Shown: in pieces, positions 36,683-45,819 of the stretch
How positions within the stretch are numbered: the first letter of the stretch is position 1
Layout: each line of letters opens with the position of its first letter
Source: Hydrogenovibrio thermophilus
Lineage (GTDB): Bacteria > Pseudomonadota > Gammaproteobacteria > Thiomicrospirales > Thiomicrospiraceae
NCBI RefSeq assembly: GCF_004028275.1
Contig: NZ_CP035033.1
Coordinates: 868,001 to 932,000 of the forward strand
Length of the DNA: 64,000 nucleotides
Direction of reading: 5' to 3'
The notes under the pieces: generated by a model
Databases searched by the model: none
Seen by the model: the letters and a program-made list of their open reading frames with translations, nothing else
What the model was told of the DNA's origin: nothing
Position numbers and translations under genes: made by a program

Positions 36683-38774
36683 GGACTTTAATCAAATACT
36701 CAATAAAATCAAAGACGCTTTCCAAAAAGGTTTAGGCATTCCGATTGCGATTTTGGCTTTGTTAGCCATGGTGGTGGTGCCTCTGCCGCCATTTCTGTTA
36801 GACGTCTTCTTTACCTTCAATATCGCCCTGTCTTTGGTCGTCTTGATGGTCACTCTCTACGCCAGACGGCCGCTTGATTTTGCCGTTTTCCCAACCATTA
36901 TTTTGCTGGCCACACTGTTCCGTTTGTCATTGAATATTGCTTCCACCCGCGTTATTTTGCTGGAAGGGCATAACGGTGCCGCTGCTGCCGGGCACGTCAT
37001 CGAAGCCTTTGGTGAATTTGTCATCGGCGGTAACTTCGCTGTCGGTCTGGTGGTGTTTGCGATTCTGGTCGTCATCAACTTCGTTGTTATCACCAAAGGC
37101 GCGGGGCGTGTGGCGGAAGTCAGCGCGCGTTTCACCTTGGATTCCATGCCCGGTAAGCAAATGGCGATTGATGCCGATCTGAATGCTGGTTTGATTACCC
37201 AGGAGCAAGCACAGGCCCGTCGAATCGAAATCACCACTGAAGCCGACTTCTATGGTTCGATGGACGGTGCCAGTAAATTCGTCCGGGGGGATGCCATAGC
37301 CGGCATCGTCATTCTGTTCATCAACTTGATCGGTGGCTTTGCGATTGGGATGGGGCAGCATGACATGACGTTTAGTGACGCCATTCAGGTATACACCATC
37401 CTGACCTTGGGGGACGGACTGGTTGCGCAGATTCCATCCTTGTTGTTGTCGACCGCCACGGCCATTATCGTCACACGGGTGTCTGGCGATAAAGAGGATA
37501 TGAGTCAACAGGTGCAGGCGCAGATGTTTGCCAACCCGAAAGCATTGGGCATGACGGCGGGGATTGTCGGGGTGTTCGGCGTGATTCCTGGGATGCCCAA
37601 CTTTGCCTTTTTGTCGTTTGCGGCCATTGCCGGTGCCGGGGCATATCTGATTCATAAAAAACAGCAGGAAAAGCCGGCGCCCGAAACCTTGTTGGCCGAA
37701 GAGGATAGTGCGCAGGAAAACGCCGCGCCGGAATTGAGTTGGGATGATGTTCAAGCGGTTGATGTGCTCGGCTTGGAGGTCGGTTATCGTCTGATTCCGA
37801 TGGTGGATCAGGCGCAGAACGGACAGTTGTTGGAGCGGGTCAAAGGGGTGCGGCGTAAAGTGTCGCAAGAACTCGGTTTTTTGGTGCCGCCGGTGCACAT
37901 TCGCGATAATTTGGATTTAAAACCGAACCAATATAGAATTATGTTGATGGGAGTGTCGTCGGGAGAAGGTGAAGTTTTCCCGGATAAAGAACTGGCCATT
38001 AACCCTGGGCAAGTGTTTGGCGAAGTACGAGGCGTCGTCACCAAAGACCCGACGTTTGGCTTGGATGCGGTGTGGATTTCCCCATCGGATCGTGAGCAGG
38101 CGCAAGCGTTGGGGTATACCGTCGTCGATGCCAGTACCGTTGTAGCGACGCACATCAGCCAGGTGATTCAGGATTATGCATCGGAGTTGCTGGGGCATGA
38201 CGAAGCACAGAAACTGCTGGATAAGTTGAAAGACACTTCGCCGAAGTTGGTGGACGAGCTGGTGCCGGAGAGAATGTCGTTGGCCATTGTCGTCAAGGTG
38301 CTACAGAACCTGTTGACGGAAAAGGTTTCCATCCGGGATTTGCGAACCATTTTGGAAGCGTTGACGGAAAAGGCTTCGACGACGCAAGACCCGGCCCAGT
38401 TGACCCAGCACGTACGGGCGGCCTTGGGACGTTCCATTGTGCAGGCCATTGCCGGCACCGACGACGAGTTGAAAGTGATTACATTGGAACCTGGGTTGGA
38501 ACAGTTGTTGCTTCAAGCATCACAGGGTGCGCCTGAAGGACAATTGGCTATTGAACCAGGCCTGGCGGAAAGGTTGCATACGACATTGAAGGAAGAGGCT
38601 CAAAAGGTTGAAATGACCGGCCAATCGGCAGTTTTGCTGGTGGCGCCGCAGATTCGTGCGCAGTTGGCGAAGTTGTTCCGGTTTAGCCTGTCAAATTTAC
38701 ATGTATTGGCTTATTCCGAGGTGCCGGAAAACCGACGCATTAGTGTTGTAGCCAGTGTCGGGCAAGGAAACTAG
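36681..38774 (+). CDS. flhA: flagellar export protein FlhA
   Basis: Largest export-gate subunit, driving proton-coupled secretion. The 697-residue product has eight N-terminal spans, the conserved FHIPEP-type loop (AEVSARFTLDSMPGKQMAID) with GSMDGASKFVRGDAIAG, and a large cytoplasmic domain from about 330 that binds chaperone-substrate complexes. flhF follows with no gap. Confidence 0.97.
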   Translation: MDFNQILNKIKDAFQKGLGIPIAILALLAMVVVPLPPFLLDVFFTFNIALSLVVLMVTLYARRPLDFAVFPTIILLATLFRLSLNIASTRVILLEGHNGAAAAGHVIEAFGEFVIGGNFAVGLVVFAILVVINFVVITKGAGRVAEVSARFTLDSMPGKQMAIDADLNAGLITQEQAQARRIEITTEADFYGSMDGASKFVRGDAIAGIVILFINLIGGFAIGMGQHDMTFSDAIQVYTILTLGDGLVAQIPSLLLSTATAIIVTRVSGDKEDMSQQVQAQMFANPKALGMTAGIVGVFGVIPGMPNFAFLSFAAIAGAGAYLIHKKQQEKPAPETLLAEEDSAQENAAPELSWDDVQAVDVLGLEVGYRLIPMVDQAQNGQLLERVKGVRRKVSQELGFLVPPVHIRDNLDLKPNQYRIMLMGVSSGEGEVFPDKELAINPGQVFGEVRGVVTKDPTFGLDAVWISPSDREQAQALGYTVVDASTVVATHISQVIQDYASELLGHDEAQKLLDKLKDTSPKLVDELVPERMSLAIVVKVLQNLLTEKVSIRDLRTILEALTEKASTTQDPAQLTQHVRAALGRSIVQAIAGTDDELKVITLEPGLEQLLLQASQGAPEGQLAIEPGLAERLHTTLKEEAQKVEMTGQSAVLLVAPQIRAQLAKLFRFSLSNLHVLAYSEVPENRRISVVASVGQGN
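38556..38565. repeat. CCAGGCCTGG palindrome (in flhA)
   Basis: Exact copy, read as Pro-Gly-Leu in the FlhA cytoplasmic domain. Confidence 0.9.
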
Positions 38775-39944
38775 ATGAAGTTAAAACGCTACTTAGCCCC
38801 CAATATGCGTCGTGCCATGCTTTTGGTTCGGGATGAACTGGGAGACGAAGCTGTCATTATGTCGACCCGTCAAACCGATGAGGGGGTTGAAGTGGTGGCC
38901 GCCATAGATCCGGAGGCGAAACAGTATCAGGCGTCGGAAGCCGCGGGCGAAGCGCGAAGCAGTTACCAATCACCGGAAACGGTGATTCCGTCTAAGATGC
39001 CGGATGCAGCGTCCAGCCCGGAAATAGCAAAGATGGCGGACGAATTGAAAGCCGTCAAGCAGATGCTGGAAAATCAATTGTCCGGTTTGGCATGGCACCA
39101 GAGTGAAACACAAGACCCCAATAAGGTCGGTTTGATTAAACGCTTGGTGCAGTTAGGAATCGGCTGGGACTTGGCACAAAAGTTAGTGATGGACGTGAAT
39201 GTGCATCCTGACCAGGCCTGGTCGGAAATACTGGGCACGGTGGAGTCCATGATTCCGGTAGACGATAAGGATATTTTGGAGTCCGGTGGCATCGTTGCTT
39301 TGGTAGGGCCGACAGGGGTTGGTAAAACCACGACCATTGCCAAGATGGCCAGTCGTTTTGTCATGCGAAACAGCGCGAATCAGATTGCACTCGTGACAAC
39401 GGATTGTTATAAAATTGGTGCTCAGGCGCAGTTAAAGACTTTTGCCGACTTGATGGGCGTGCCGGTCCATGTGGTGAGTTCGGAAGGCGAAATGTACAGC
39501 TTGCTGAGCTCCCTGGCATCGAAGAAACTGATTTTGATTGATACCGCCGGCATCAGTCAGAAAGATATTATGTTGACGCAGCAACTGACCAAGGCGCAAC
39601 CGGGCGTGAATCATATCCGAAACTACTTGGTTATGTCGGCAGCGACGCAATTAAGTGTGATGAAAGACATCGTGCGATCCTTCAGCCAGGTTGGTTTGAA
39701 AGGCTGTATTTTGACCAAGGTGGATGAAGCCTTGCAGTTGGGCAACATCATTACGGTGTTGATTGAACACCGGTTGTCGTTGTCGTATTTGTCCAATGGC
39801 CAGCGTGTGCCGGAGGATTTGGAGCCGATTAAGGTTAGGGATTTAATGGATAAAGCAATTGTGCTGGGACAACAACACCAGCATTCGAATCAAGAAGAAG
39901 CCTTCCGCATGGGAATGGGCAAGGAGATTTCCGATGCTCAATGA
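38775..39944 (+). CDS. flhF: flagellar positioning GTPase FlhF
   Basis: SRP-type GTPase that places the flagellum at the cell pole. The 389-residue product has a basic N-terminus, a linker, an N domain and a G domain with GPTGVGKTTTIAKMASRF, the TTDCYKIGA motif and LTKVDEA. It starts on the base after the flhA stop and overlaps flhG by 11 bp. Its presence argues for polar flagellation. Confidence 0.95.
   Translation: MKLKRYLAPNMRRAMLLVRDELGDEAVIMSTRQTDEGVEVVAAIDPEAKQYQASEAAGEARSSYQSPETVIPSKMPDAASSPEIAKMADELKAVKQMLENQLSGLAWHQSETQDPNKVGLIKRLVQLGIGWDLAQKLVMDVNVHPDQAWSEILGTVESMIPVDDKDILESGGIVALVGPTGVGKTTTIAKMASRFVMRNSANQIALVTTDCYKIGAQAQLKTFADLMGVPVHVVSSEGEMYSLLSSLASKKLILIDTAGISQKDIMLTQQLTKAQPGVNHIRNYLVMSAATQLSVMKDIVRSFSQVGLKGCILTKVDEALQLGNIITVLIEHRLSLSYLSNGQRVPEDLEPIKVRDLMDKAIVLGQQHQHSNQEEAFRMGMGKEISDAQ
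39212..39221. repeat. CCAGGCCTGG palindrome (in flhF)
   Basis: Exact copy, read as Gln-Ala-Trp in the FlhF N domain. Confidence 0.9.
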
Positions 39945-40827
39945 TCAGGCGGCCGGACTAAGAGCGATGCAAACGAGCAATAACGGTGAACGGAAAGTGA
40001 GTTCTGAAAAGAAAAGCAAACCGGTTAGAGTGATTGCCGTCGCCAGTGGTAAGGGTGGCGTGGGCAAGACGAATGTGTCCGTCAATCTGGGGGTCAGCCT
40101 CAGCAAGATGGGGCACCGTGTCTTATTGATGGATGCCGATATGGGCTTGGCGAATGTGGACATCATGCTTGGCTTGCAGACGCAGTACAACCTTTCCCAT
40201 GTGTTGGACGGGGAAAAGAGCTTGCGCGAAGTCATGGTGGATGCCCCGGGCGGCTTGAAGGTGATTCCGGCCGCTTCGGGGGTGAAGCGCATGGCTCAAT
40301 TGACCCCGATGGAAAATGCTGGAATAATTAACGCCTTTTCCGAGCTGGATGGCATTCTGGATGTGTTGATTATCGACACCGCTGCGGGGATTGCCGACAG
40401 TGTGGTCAGTTTTTGCCGGGCGTCCCAGGAAGTTGTGGTAGTGGTCAACGATGAACCGGCTTCCATGACCGATGCGTATGCTTTGATTAAAGTCTTGAGT
40501 CGGGATTACAAGTTAACCCGTTTCAAATTATTGGCGAACATGGTCCGTTCCGAAAAACACGGTCGGATTCTGTATGACAAGTTTGCGCAGGTGTGCGAAC
40601 AGTTTTTGGATGTGTCCATTGACTATCTTGGAACCGTGCCGTTCGACCATGATTTGCGAGAAGCGATTCAGAAACAAAGCCCGGTCACCATCGCAAAACC
40701 GATGAGTGAGTCGGCACAGGCTTTCCGAAACATTGCGCAACGAATCGACCAATGGCCGATTCCGAGCGATGTGACGGGGTATTTGCAGTTTTTTGTTGAG
40801 AGTTTATTTCAGGCACCGTCTGAATAG
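39934..40827 (+). CDS. flhG: flagellar number regulator FlhG (FleN, MinD-like ATPase)
   Basis: ParA/MinD-type ATPase that limits flagellar number and counteracts FlhF. The 297-residue product has the deviant Walker A ASGKGGVGKTN, the MDADMGLANVDIMLGL segment and Walker B LIIDTAAGI. The N-terminal DQAAGLRAM motif is the FlhF-activating helix of FlhG proteins. The start at 39934 is preceded by AAGGAG within flhF. Confidence 0.94.
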   Translation: MLNDQAAGLRAMQTSNNGERKVSSEKKSKPVRVIAVASGKGGVGKTNVSVNLGVSLSKMGHRVLLMDADMGLANVDIMLGLQTQYNLSHVLDGEKSLREVMVDAPGGLKVIPAASGVKRMAQLTPMENAGIINAFSELDGILDVLIIDTAAGIADSVVSFCRASQEVVVVVNDEPASMTDAYALIKVLSRDYKLTRFKLLANMVRSEKHGRILYDKFAQVCEQFLDVSIDYLGTVPFDHDLREAIQKQSPVTIAKPMSESAQAFRNIAQRIDQWPIPSDVTGYLQFFVESLFQAPSE

Positions 40828-40844
40828 ATGAGGAATCGATTTTC

Positions 40845-41570
40845 ATGACTGGCACTCAGGCCTACGCGAACATTCACAAACAGACCTCAAACGGGATGAT
40901 GGACATAGAGGCGTTTTTGCCGTTGGTGAAACGAATCGCCTATCACTTGAAGGGGCGGTTGCCGGACAGCGTTATGGTCGACGACCTGATTCAGTCCGGT
41001 ATTATCGGTTTGATCGAAGCGTCGCAAAAGTTCGATGCTGGGCAAGGGGCCAGCTTTGAAACCTATGCCGGGATTCGTATTCGCGGCGCCATGCTGGATG
41101 AGATTCGAAAAGGGGATTGGACGCCGCGTTCGGTGTACCGTAAGTCGCGTGAGGTCTCGGATGCCATCAATGTGGTGGAGTCGAAAAAAGGACGTGAAGC
41201 GCGCGACGAGGAAGTGGCCGAGGAAATGGGAATTACTCTGGATGAGTATTACCATATCCTTCAGGATACGAACTCCGCGCAACTGTTGTCGATCGATGAA
41301 CCGGATCACGACGAATTGTCGGAAGAACGTATGGTCAGCGGTGTGAAAACGCCGGTGTCGGAATTGGCAGAATCCGGGTTTCAATCCGCGTTGGCGGAAC
41401 AAATCAACGAATTGCCGGAAAAAGAAAAACTCGTGATGGCGCTGTATTACGATGAGGAGCTGAACCTGAAAGAAATCGGCGAGGTGCTGGAGGTCAGTGA
41501 ATCGCGCGTCAGTCAAATTCACAGCCAGGCGATTAAACGCTTGAAATCACGCTTAAAAGATTGGATTTAA
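40845..41570 (+). CDS. fliA: flagellar sigma factor FliA (sigma-28)
   Basis: RNA polymerase sigma factor for late flagellar and chemotaxis genes. The 241-residue product has region 2 (LPLVKRIAYHLKGRLPDSV, DDLIQSGIIGLIEA), region 3 and region 4 with the helix-turn-helix LKEIGEVLEVSESRVSQIHS. It lies between flhG and cheY as in Pseudomonas and Vibrio. Confidence 0.96.
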   Translation: MTGTQAYANIHKQTSNGMMDIEAFLPLVKRIAYHLKGRLPDSVMVDDLIQSGIIGLIEASQKFDAGQGASFETYAGIRIRGAMLDEIRKGDWTPRSVYRKSREVSDAINVVESKKGREARDEEVAEEMGITLDEYYHILQDTNSAQLLSIDEPDHDELSEERMVSGVKTPVSELAESGFQSALAEQINELPEKEKLVMALYYDEELNLKEIGEVLEVSESRVSQIHSQAIKRLKSRLKDWI

Positions 41571-41590
41571 TAAAGGTTTGAGGAAATAGA

Positions 41591-42004
41591 ATGCAAATCG
41601 ATAGAGATATGAACATATTGGTAGTGGATGACTTTTCTACCATGAGACGCATCGTTAAGAACCTGCTGAAGGAGCTCGGGTTCAGTCGTTTCGATGAAGC
41701 CGATGACGGCGCCACCGCCTGGCCGATGATTCAGAGCGGCAAATACGATTTCATCGTCAGTGACTGGAATATGCCGGAAATGACCGGGATTGATTTGCTG
41801 AGACATGTCCGTGCCGATGCGAAATTGAAAGATACGCCTTTTCTGCTGATTACGGCCGAAGCGAAGCGCAGCCAGATTTTGGAAGCGGCAGAAGCCGGCG
41901 TGGACGGGTACATTGTCAAGCCGTTCACCGCAGCGACCTTGAATGGCAAGATTCAAAAAATATTCGAACGTGTCGAAGAGCGCAAAAAGGCCGCAGGTGG
42001 TTAG
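41591..42004 (+). CDS. cheY: chemotaxis response regulator CheY
   Basis: Single receiver domain that binds the flagellar motor when phosphorylated. The 137-residue product has the acidic pair Asp13-Asp14, phosphorylation site Asp58 (VSDWNMPEMTG), the switch Thr in LLITAEAK and the Lys in IVKPF. The neighbouring cheZ supports this copy as the motor-binding CheY. Confidence 0.95.
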   Translation: MQIDRDMNILVVDDFSTMRRIVKNLLKELGFSRFDEADDGATAWPMIQSGKYDFIVSDWNMPEMTGIDLLRHVRADAKLKDTPFLLITAEAKRSQILEAAEAGVDGYIVKPFTAATLNGKIQKIFERVEERKKAAGG

Positions 42005-42031
42005 GAGCGCATACAACAATAAGAAATGATT

Positions 42032-42073
42032 AAAAAGCCTTGTTCATCTGTCCGTGAATGAGGCTTTTTTTTT
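42032..42073 (+). terminator. Terminator-like hairpin between cheY and cheZ
   Basis: AAAGCCT...TTCA pairs with TGAA...AGGCTTT over a loop, followed by nine T. It lies within the presumed operon, so readthrough or a separate promoter must serve cheZ. Confidence 0.75.
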
Positions 42074-42089
42074 AATAAAAGGAGGAACG

Positions 42090-42740
42090 ATGAAGAATAT
42101 TAATGTCGAGCAGGCCAGAGAGCTGCTACAGGCTTTAGAAAGTGGCCAATACGACCAGGCCTCGAAGACACTGGATGGCATTGTCGCGGCCCGCGATGAG
42201 AACTTGTTGGAACAGGTCGAAGAAATTGCCCAGAACTTACATGATACGCTGGAATCGTTTGGAGCCGACTCTCGTATTTTGCAACACACCAAGCATGGAT
42301 TGCCGGATGCGACCGAGCGTTTGGAGTATGTAATTCAAGCCACTGAGGAAGCCAGTAACAAAACCCTCTCTGCGGCCGAAAACACCATTGCCTTATTGGA
42401 AACCATGGAATCCAAAGCCTCGGATAACGAGATGAAGGAATGGATTGCTCAGGCTCAGACGCAAGTGACAGAAATTATGATGGCCCAATCGTTTCAGGAT
42501 TTGACCGGGCAAGTGTTGAATCGTGTGATTATGTTGGTCACGAGTTTGGAGCAGAGTCTGGTGGAGTTGATTGAAAAGTCGGGCATCGAATTCGACAGCA
42601 TTCCGGATGTGACCACCGATGAACAGCGAAAAGCGGAAGAAATGAAAGGTGTTGGGCCGAATGTGACGAAAAACAGTCAACAAAACGTGGCGCAATCGCA
42701 AGATGAAGTGGACGATTTGTTGGGGGATTTAGGCATTTAA
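42090..42740 (+). CDS. cheZ: CheY-P phosphatase CheZ
   Basis: Dephosphorylates CheY-P. The 216-residue helical protein has the active-site segment SFQDLTGQVLNRV (Asp137 and Gln141, matching E. coli Asp143 and Gln147). The C-terminal tail QDEVDDLLGDLGI is the CheY-binding peptide. A strong AAAGGAGGAAC precedes ATG 42090. A one-mismatch palindrome (CCAGGCCTCG) lies at 42155. Confidence 0.95.
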   Translation: MKNINVEQARELLQALESGQYDQASKTLDGIVAARDENLLEQVEEIAQNLHDTLESFGADSRILQHTKHGLPDATERLEYVIQATEEASNKTLSAAENTIALLETMESKASDNEMKEWIAQAQTQVTEIMMAQSFQDLTGQVLNRVIMLVTSLEQSLVELIEKSGIEFDSIPDVTTDEQRKAEEMKGVGPNVTKNSQQNVAQSQDEVDDLLGDLGI

Positions 42741-42771
42741 CGCAGAAGCGAAACCGGTTTGACGAGTTTGG

Positions 42772-42787
42772 TGGCATAGTGATTGCT
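42772..42787 (+). promoter_or_regulatory. Candidate sigma-54 promoter upstream of cheA
   Basis: TGGCATA-GTGA-TTGCT: the -24 GG and -12 GC are 10 bases apart as required, and both boxes are close to TGGCACG-N4-TTGCW. It lies 90 bp before the cheA start. Confidence 0.55.
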
Positions 42788-42876
42788 TAAGTTTTTCCAT
42801 TGAAAAACAAGAAGGATGAAGTGGCGAAAATTTGGCACTTCATTGGGATTCACACAGGCTCAAAGAGGAATACATC

Positions 42877-44844
42877 GTGGATGAAGATATTTTACAGGAC
42901 TTTTTAGTCGAAGCGTCAGAGCTGGTTGAGCAGCTGGATGAACAGCTGGTCGAGCTTGAAAATTCGCCGTCTGATGCCGACCTGTTGAATGCGATTTTCC
43001 GTGGCTTTCATACCATTAAAGGGGGCGCAGGCTTTTTGGGTGTGACGCCTTTGGTTGAGGTATGTCACCGTGCGGAAAATGTCTTCGATAAAATTCGAAA
43101 CGGTGACGTGTCGTATGATTCCAGCGCGGCGGATATCATTATGCGCGCTTTCGATGTCATCAGCGATTATATCCAGCAGCTCAACGACGGTGCGCGTGAA
43201 TTGGAAGAGGCGGATACCGGGTTGTTGGCAGAACTGGATGCCCTTTGGAAAGGACAAGCTGCGGCCGAACCTGCTGCAGAGGTCGAAGTATCAGGGGCGT
43301 CAGAAGCCGAAACCGGTATGAAATTGGAATTGCCGGAAGGTGTGGATCCGGATGGCGATATTTCCGACGACGAATTTGAGGCCTTGTTGAATCAGCGTGA
43401 TGCTTTGATGGGCGGCGAAATGGAAACCGCGGATGCTCCGGAACCGAAATTGGAGTTGCCAGAGGGGGTCGACCCGGATGGAGACATCACCGATGAAGAA
43501 TTTGAAGCCCTGTTGAATCAGCGCGATTTGATCGACAATCTTCATGAGGCGGAAGGCAATACACCACCGGTTGCTCCGGAACCGAAACCCGAGCCGGTGG
43601 TCGAAGCGCCTAAACCGAAGCCACAACCGAAAGCCGCCGAGTCTGGCGGAGATAAAGGGTCGGCCAAAGCTGCCGCCAATACGGAATCCACCGTGCGTGT
43701 GGACACACGTCGCCTGGATGAAATCATGAACCTGGTCGGAGAGCTGGTGTTGGTTCGTAACCGTTTATTGACGCTACGCTCAAGCCAGGATTCTGAGGAA
43801 GACCTGTCCAATGCCGTGGGCAATTTGGATCACGTCACGACCGATTTGCAGGCTTCGGTGATGAAAACCCGGATGCAACCCGTCAAGAAAGTGTTTGGCC
43901 GTTTCCCTCGCGTGGTGCGTGATCTGGCGAGAAAACTCGGCAAGGAAATCGATCTGGAGCTGAAAGGCGAAGAAACCGATTTGGATAAAAATCTGGTGGA
44001 AGCGCTGGCCGACCCGCTGGTGCATTTGGTGCGTAATTCCGTCGACCACGGGATTGAAATGCCGGATGTGCGTGAACAGGCCAATAAGCCACGCAAAGGA
44101 ACGGTGATTCTGGCTGCGGAACAGGAAGGGGATCATATTCTGTTGTCGATTACCGATGACGGTAAGGGAATGGACCCGGAAGTTCTGCGTCGTAAAGCGG
44201 TGGAAAAGGGCATGATGGATGAAGTCACCGCCAATCAGTTGGATGACAAATCCGCGTTTGAATTGATTATGTCGGCCGGTTTTTCGACGGCGGATCAGAT
44301 CAGTGATATTTCCGGTCGTGGTGTGGGCATGGATGTGGTCAAGAATATGATCACCAAGCTGAACGGCAGTATCGACATTCATTCCGTACTGGGTGAAGGC
44401 ACGCAAATCAGTATTCGTGTGCCCTTGACCCTAGCCATTTTGCCGACGTTGATGGTTTCGTTTGATGACGACAGTTATGCGATTCCATTGACCAGCGTAC
44501 AGGAAATTTTCGATTACGATGCGTCGCAGGTAAACCGAATTGACGGACAGGTCATGGTTCGCTTGCGGGATAAGAGTGTGCCGTTGATGTTCCTGTCGGA
44601 ATGGCTGGCCCCTGAAAGCATCAAGGAAAACTATGAAGGTGACAAGGTGATTATCGTGTCCATCGGTAATCAACGTGCCGGTCTGGTGGTCGATCAGGTC
44701 AACGGTCAGGAAGAAGTGGTCATCAAGCCGTTGGGCGTGATGATGAAGCATCTGGAAGGTTATGCCGGCGCGACCATTACCGGTAACGGTAACATCGCCT
44801 TGATTTTGGATTTACCGGGCGTGATTCAGCGCTTTCAATATTAA
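42877..44844 (+). CDS. cheA: chemotaxis histidine kinase CheA
   Basis: Receives receptor signals through CheW and phosphorylates CheY and CheB. The 655-residue product has the HPt domain with His45 (FHTIKGGAG), a linker/P2 region, a dimerisation helix pair, an ATPase domain (NSVDHGIE, DDGKGMD, GRGVGMDVV) and a CheW-like regulatory domain. I choose GTG 42877 behind AGAGGAA. An odd feature is a near-perfect duplication in the linker: KLELPEGVDPDGDI followed by DEFEALLNQRD at 149-174 and again (with EEFEALLNQRD) at 191-217. Confidence 0.95.
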   Translation: MDEDILQDFLVEASELVEQLDEQLVELENSPSDADLLNAIFRGFHTIKGGAGFLGVTPLVEVCHRAENVFDKIRNGDVSYDSSAADIIMRAFDVISDYIQQLNDGARELEEADTGLLAELDALWKGQAAAEPAAEVEVSGASEAETGMKLELPEGVDPDGDISDDEFEALLNQRDALMGGEMETADAPEPKLELPEGVDPDGDITDEEFEALLNQRDLIDNLHEAEGNTPPVAPEPKPEPVVEAPKPKPQPKAAESGGDKGSAKAAANTESTVRVDTRRLDEIMNLVGELVLVRNRLLTLRSSQDSEEDLSNAVGNLDHVTTDLQASVMKTRMQPVKKVFGRFPRVVRDLARKLGKEIDLELKGEETDLDKNLVEALADPLVHLVRNSVDHGIEMPDVREQANKPRKGTVILAAEQEGDHILLSITDDGKGMDPEVLRRKAVEKGMMDEVTANQLDDKSAFELIMSAGFSTADQISDISGRGVGMDVVKNMITKLNGSIDIHSVLGEGTQISIRVPLTLAILPTLMVSFDDDSYAIPLTSVQEIFDYDASQVNRIDGQVMVRLRDKSVPLMFLSEWLAPESIKENYEGDKVIIVSIGNQRAGLVVDQVNGQEEVVIKPLGVMMKHLEGYAGATITGNGNIALILDLPGVIQRFQY

Positions 44845-44859
44845 TAACGGAGACGTGTC

Positions 44860-45366
44860 ATGATGGAGCAAAGTATGACATCGACAAACCAATTGCTGGA
44901 CGGCGTCATTGGTGACGAAGAAGAGGAACAGTATTCCGGTCCGAGCATCCGCTGTGTGATGTTCAACCTGGATTCGGAAGTGTATGGCATCAATGTCAAG
45001 AAGGTTCGTGAAGTATTACGCGTCGGCTCCATTCGTAAAGTCGAAGGTGCCGCGCATAATGTACTGGGCGTCATCAATGTGCGCGGGGTCATCGTCACCG
45101 TGGTGGATACGCGTGCAACCTATGGGTTGATGAGTAAACCGGCCGATGAACTGTCTCGTATTATTATCGTTGAGCTGGACACGGATAATATCGTCGGCAT
45201 GATGGTGGATTGTGTCATGGAAGTCAAAGACATCCCGGAGAAGAAATTCGAACCGATGTCCGCGACCAAAGAAGGCGCTTCGCGGTATCTGCAAGGCATT
45301 GCGCATTACAATGGCGATGTGATTATCTTGATTGATGTCGACAGCATGTTTTCAGGTCAGGCGTAA
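44860..45366 (+). CDS. cheW: chemotaxis coupling protein CheW
   Basis: CheW scaffold of 168 residues, encoded directly after cheA. Recognisable segments are SEVYGINVKKVREVLR, VLGVINVRGVIVTVVDTRATYG and VGMMVDCVMEVKDI. An acidic N-terminal tail (DEEEEQ) precedes the domain. A terminator follows. Confidence 0.94.
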   Translation: MMEQSMTSTNQLLDGVIGDEEEEQYSGPSIRCVMFNLDSEVYGINVKKVREVLRVGSIRKVEGAAHNVLGVINVRGVIVTVVDTRATYGLMSKPADELSRIIIVELDTDNIVGMMVDCVMEVKDIPEKKFEPMSATKEGASRYLQGIAHYNGDVIILIDVDSMFSGQA

Positions 45367-45397
45367 GCCGGGTTCCGAACATCCATTTGCATTTCTG

Positions 45398-45424
45398 AAA
45401 ACGCCCAGGCCTGGGCGTTTTTTA
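45398..45424. terminator. Bidirectional terminator built on CCAGGCCTGG
   Basis: AAAACGCCCAGGCCTGGGCGTTTT with the exact core at 45405-45414 and a T run. It separates the convergent cheW and FlhB-like genes. Confidence 0.88.
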
Positions 45425-45434
45425 TATTCAACGT

Positions 45435-45758
45435 TTAAGAGTGTCGCTCTGGCTCCTGAGAGGACTTCGGTTGCCCCGGAATCTCTTTTTCCGACAATTG
45501 GTAGGCGAAAATCAACACTTGCACCACGGCTTCATAAAGGATTTCCGGTATTTCCTGATCCAGCTCCACTTGTGATAGCAGACTGACGAGCTCATGGTCT
45601 TCCTTGATGGGAATGTTGTGCTCCTTGGCCAGCTCAATGATTTGCTCCGCCAGGTAACCGGTACCTTTTGCCGAGACGCGTGGCGCCGCCTGACCATCGT
45701 ATTCCAACGAGATGGCGACTTTCTGGTCAAGGGTCACAGGGGAATCTTGGTTTTCCAT
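45435..45758 (-). CDS. FlhB C-terminal-domain-like protein (FhlB/EscU-YscU-HrcU family)
   Basis: Short soluble protein of 107 residues resembling only the cytoplasmic tail of FlhB: VAISLEYDG, GYLAEQIIELAKEHNIPI, and PEILYEAVVQVLIFAYQLSE. It lacks the membrane domain and the NPTH cleavage site. Such stand-alone copies often sit with fliK, as here in the same strand block, and in some bacteria can partly replace the FlhB tail. The ATG at 45758 has AGGAT upstream. Length and similarity to the full FlhB at 35532 are clear; the role is inferred. Confidence 0.85.
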   Translation of the reverse strand: MENQDSPVTLDQKVAISLEYDGQAAPRVSAKGTGYLAEQIIELAKEHNIPIKEDHELVSLLSQVELDQEIPEILYEAVVQVLIFAYQLSEKEIPGQPKSSQEPERHS

Positions 45759-45788
45759 CCGGTATCCTGAAAGATGGTTGCAGAGCAA

Positions 45789-45819
45789 TAAAAAAGCCGC
45801 TGAAATGCGGCTTTTAAAA
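45789..45819 (-). terminator. Terminator after the STAS gene
   Basis: On the minus strand AAAGCCGC-ATTTCA-GCGGCTTT followed by a T run, directly behind the stop codon of the STAS gene. Confidence 0.8.
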
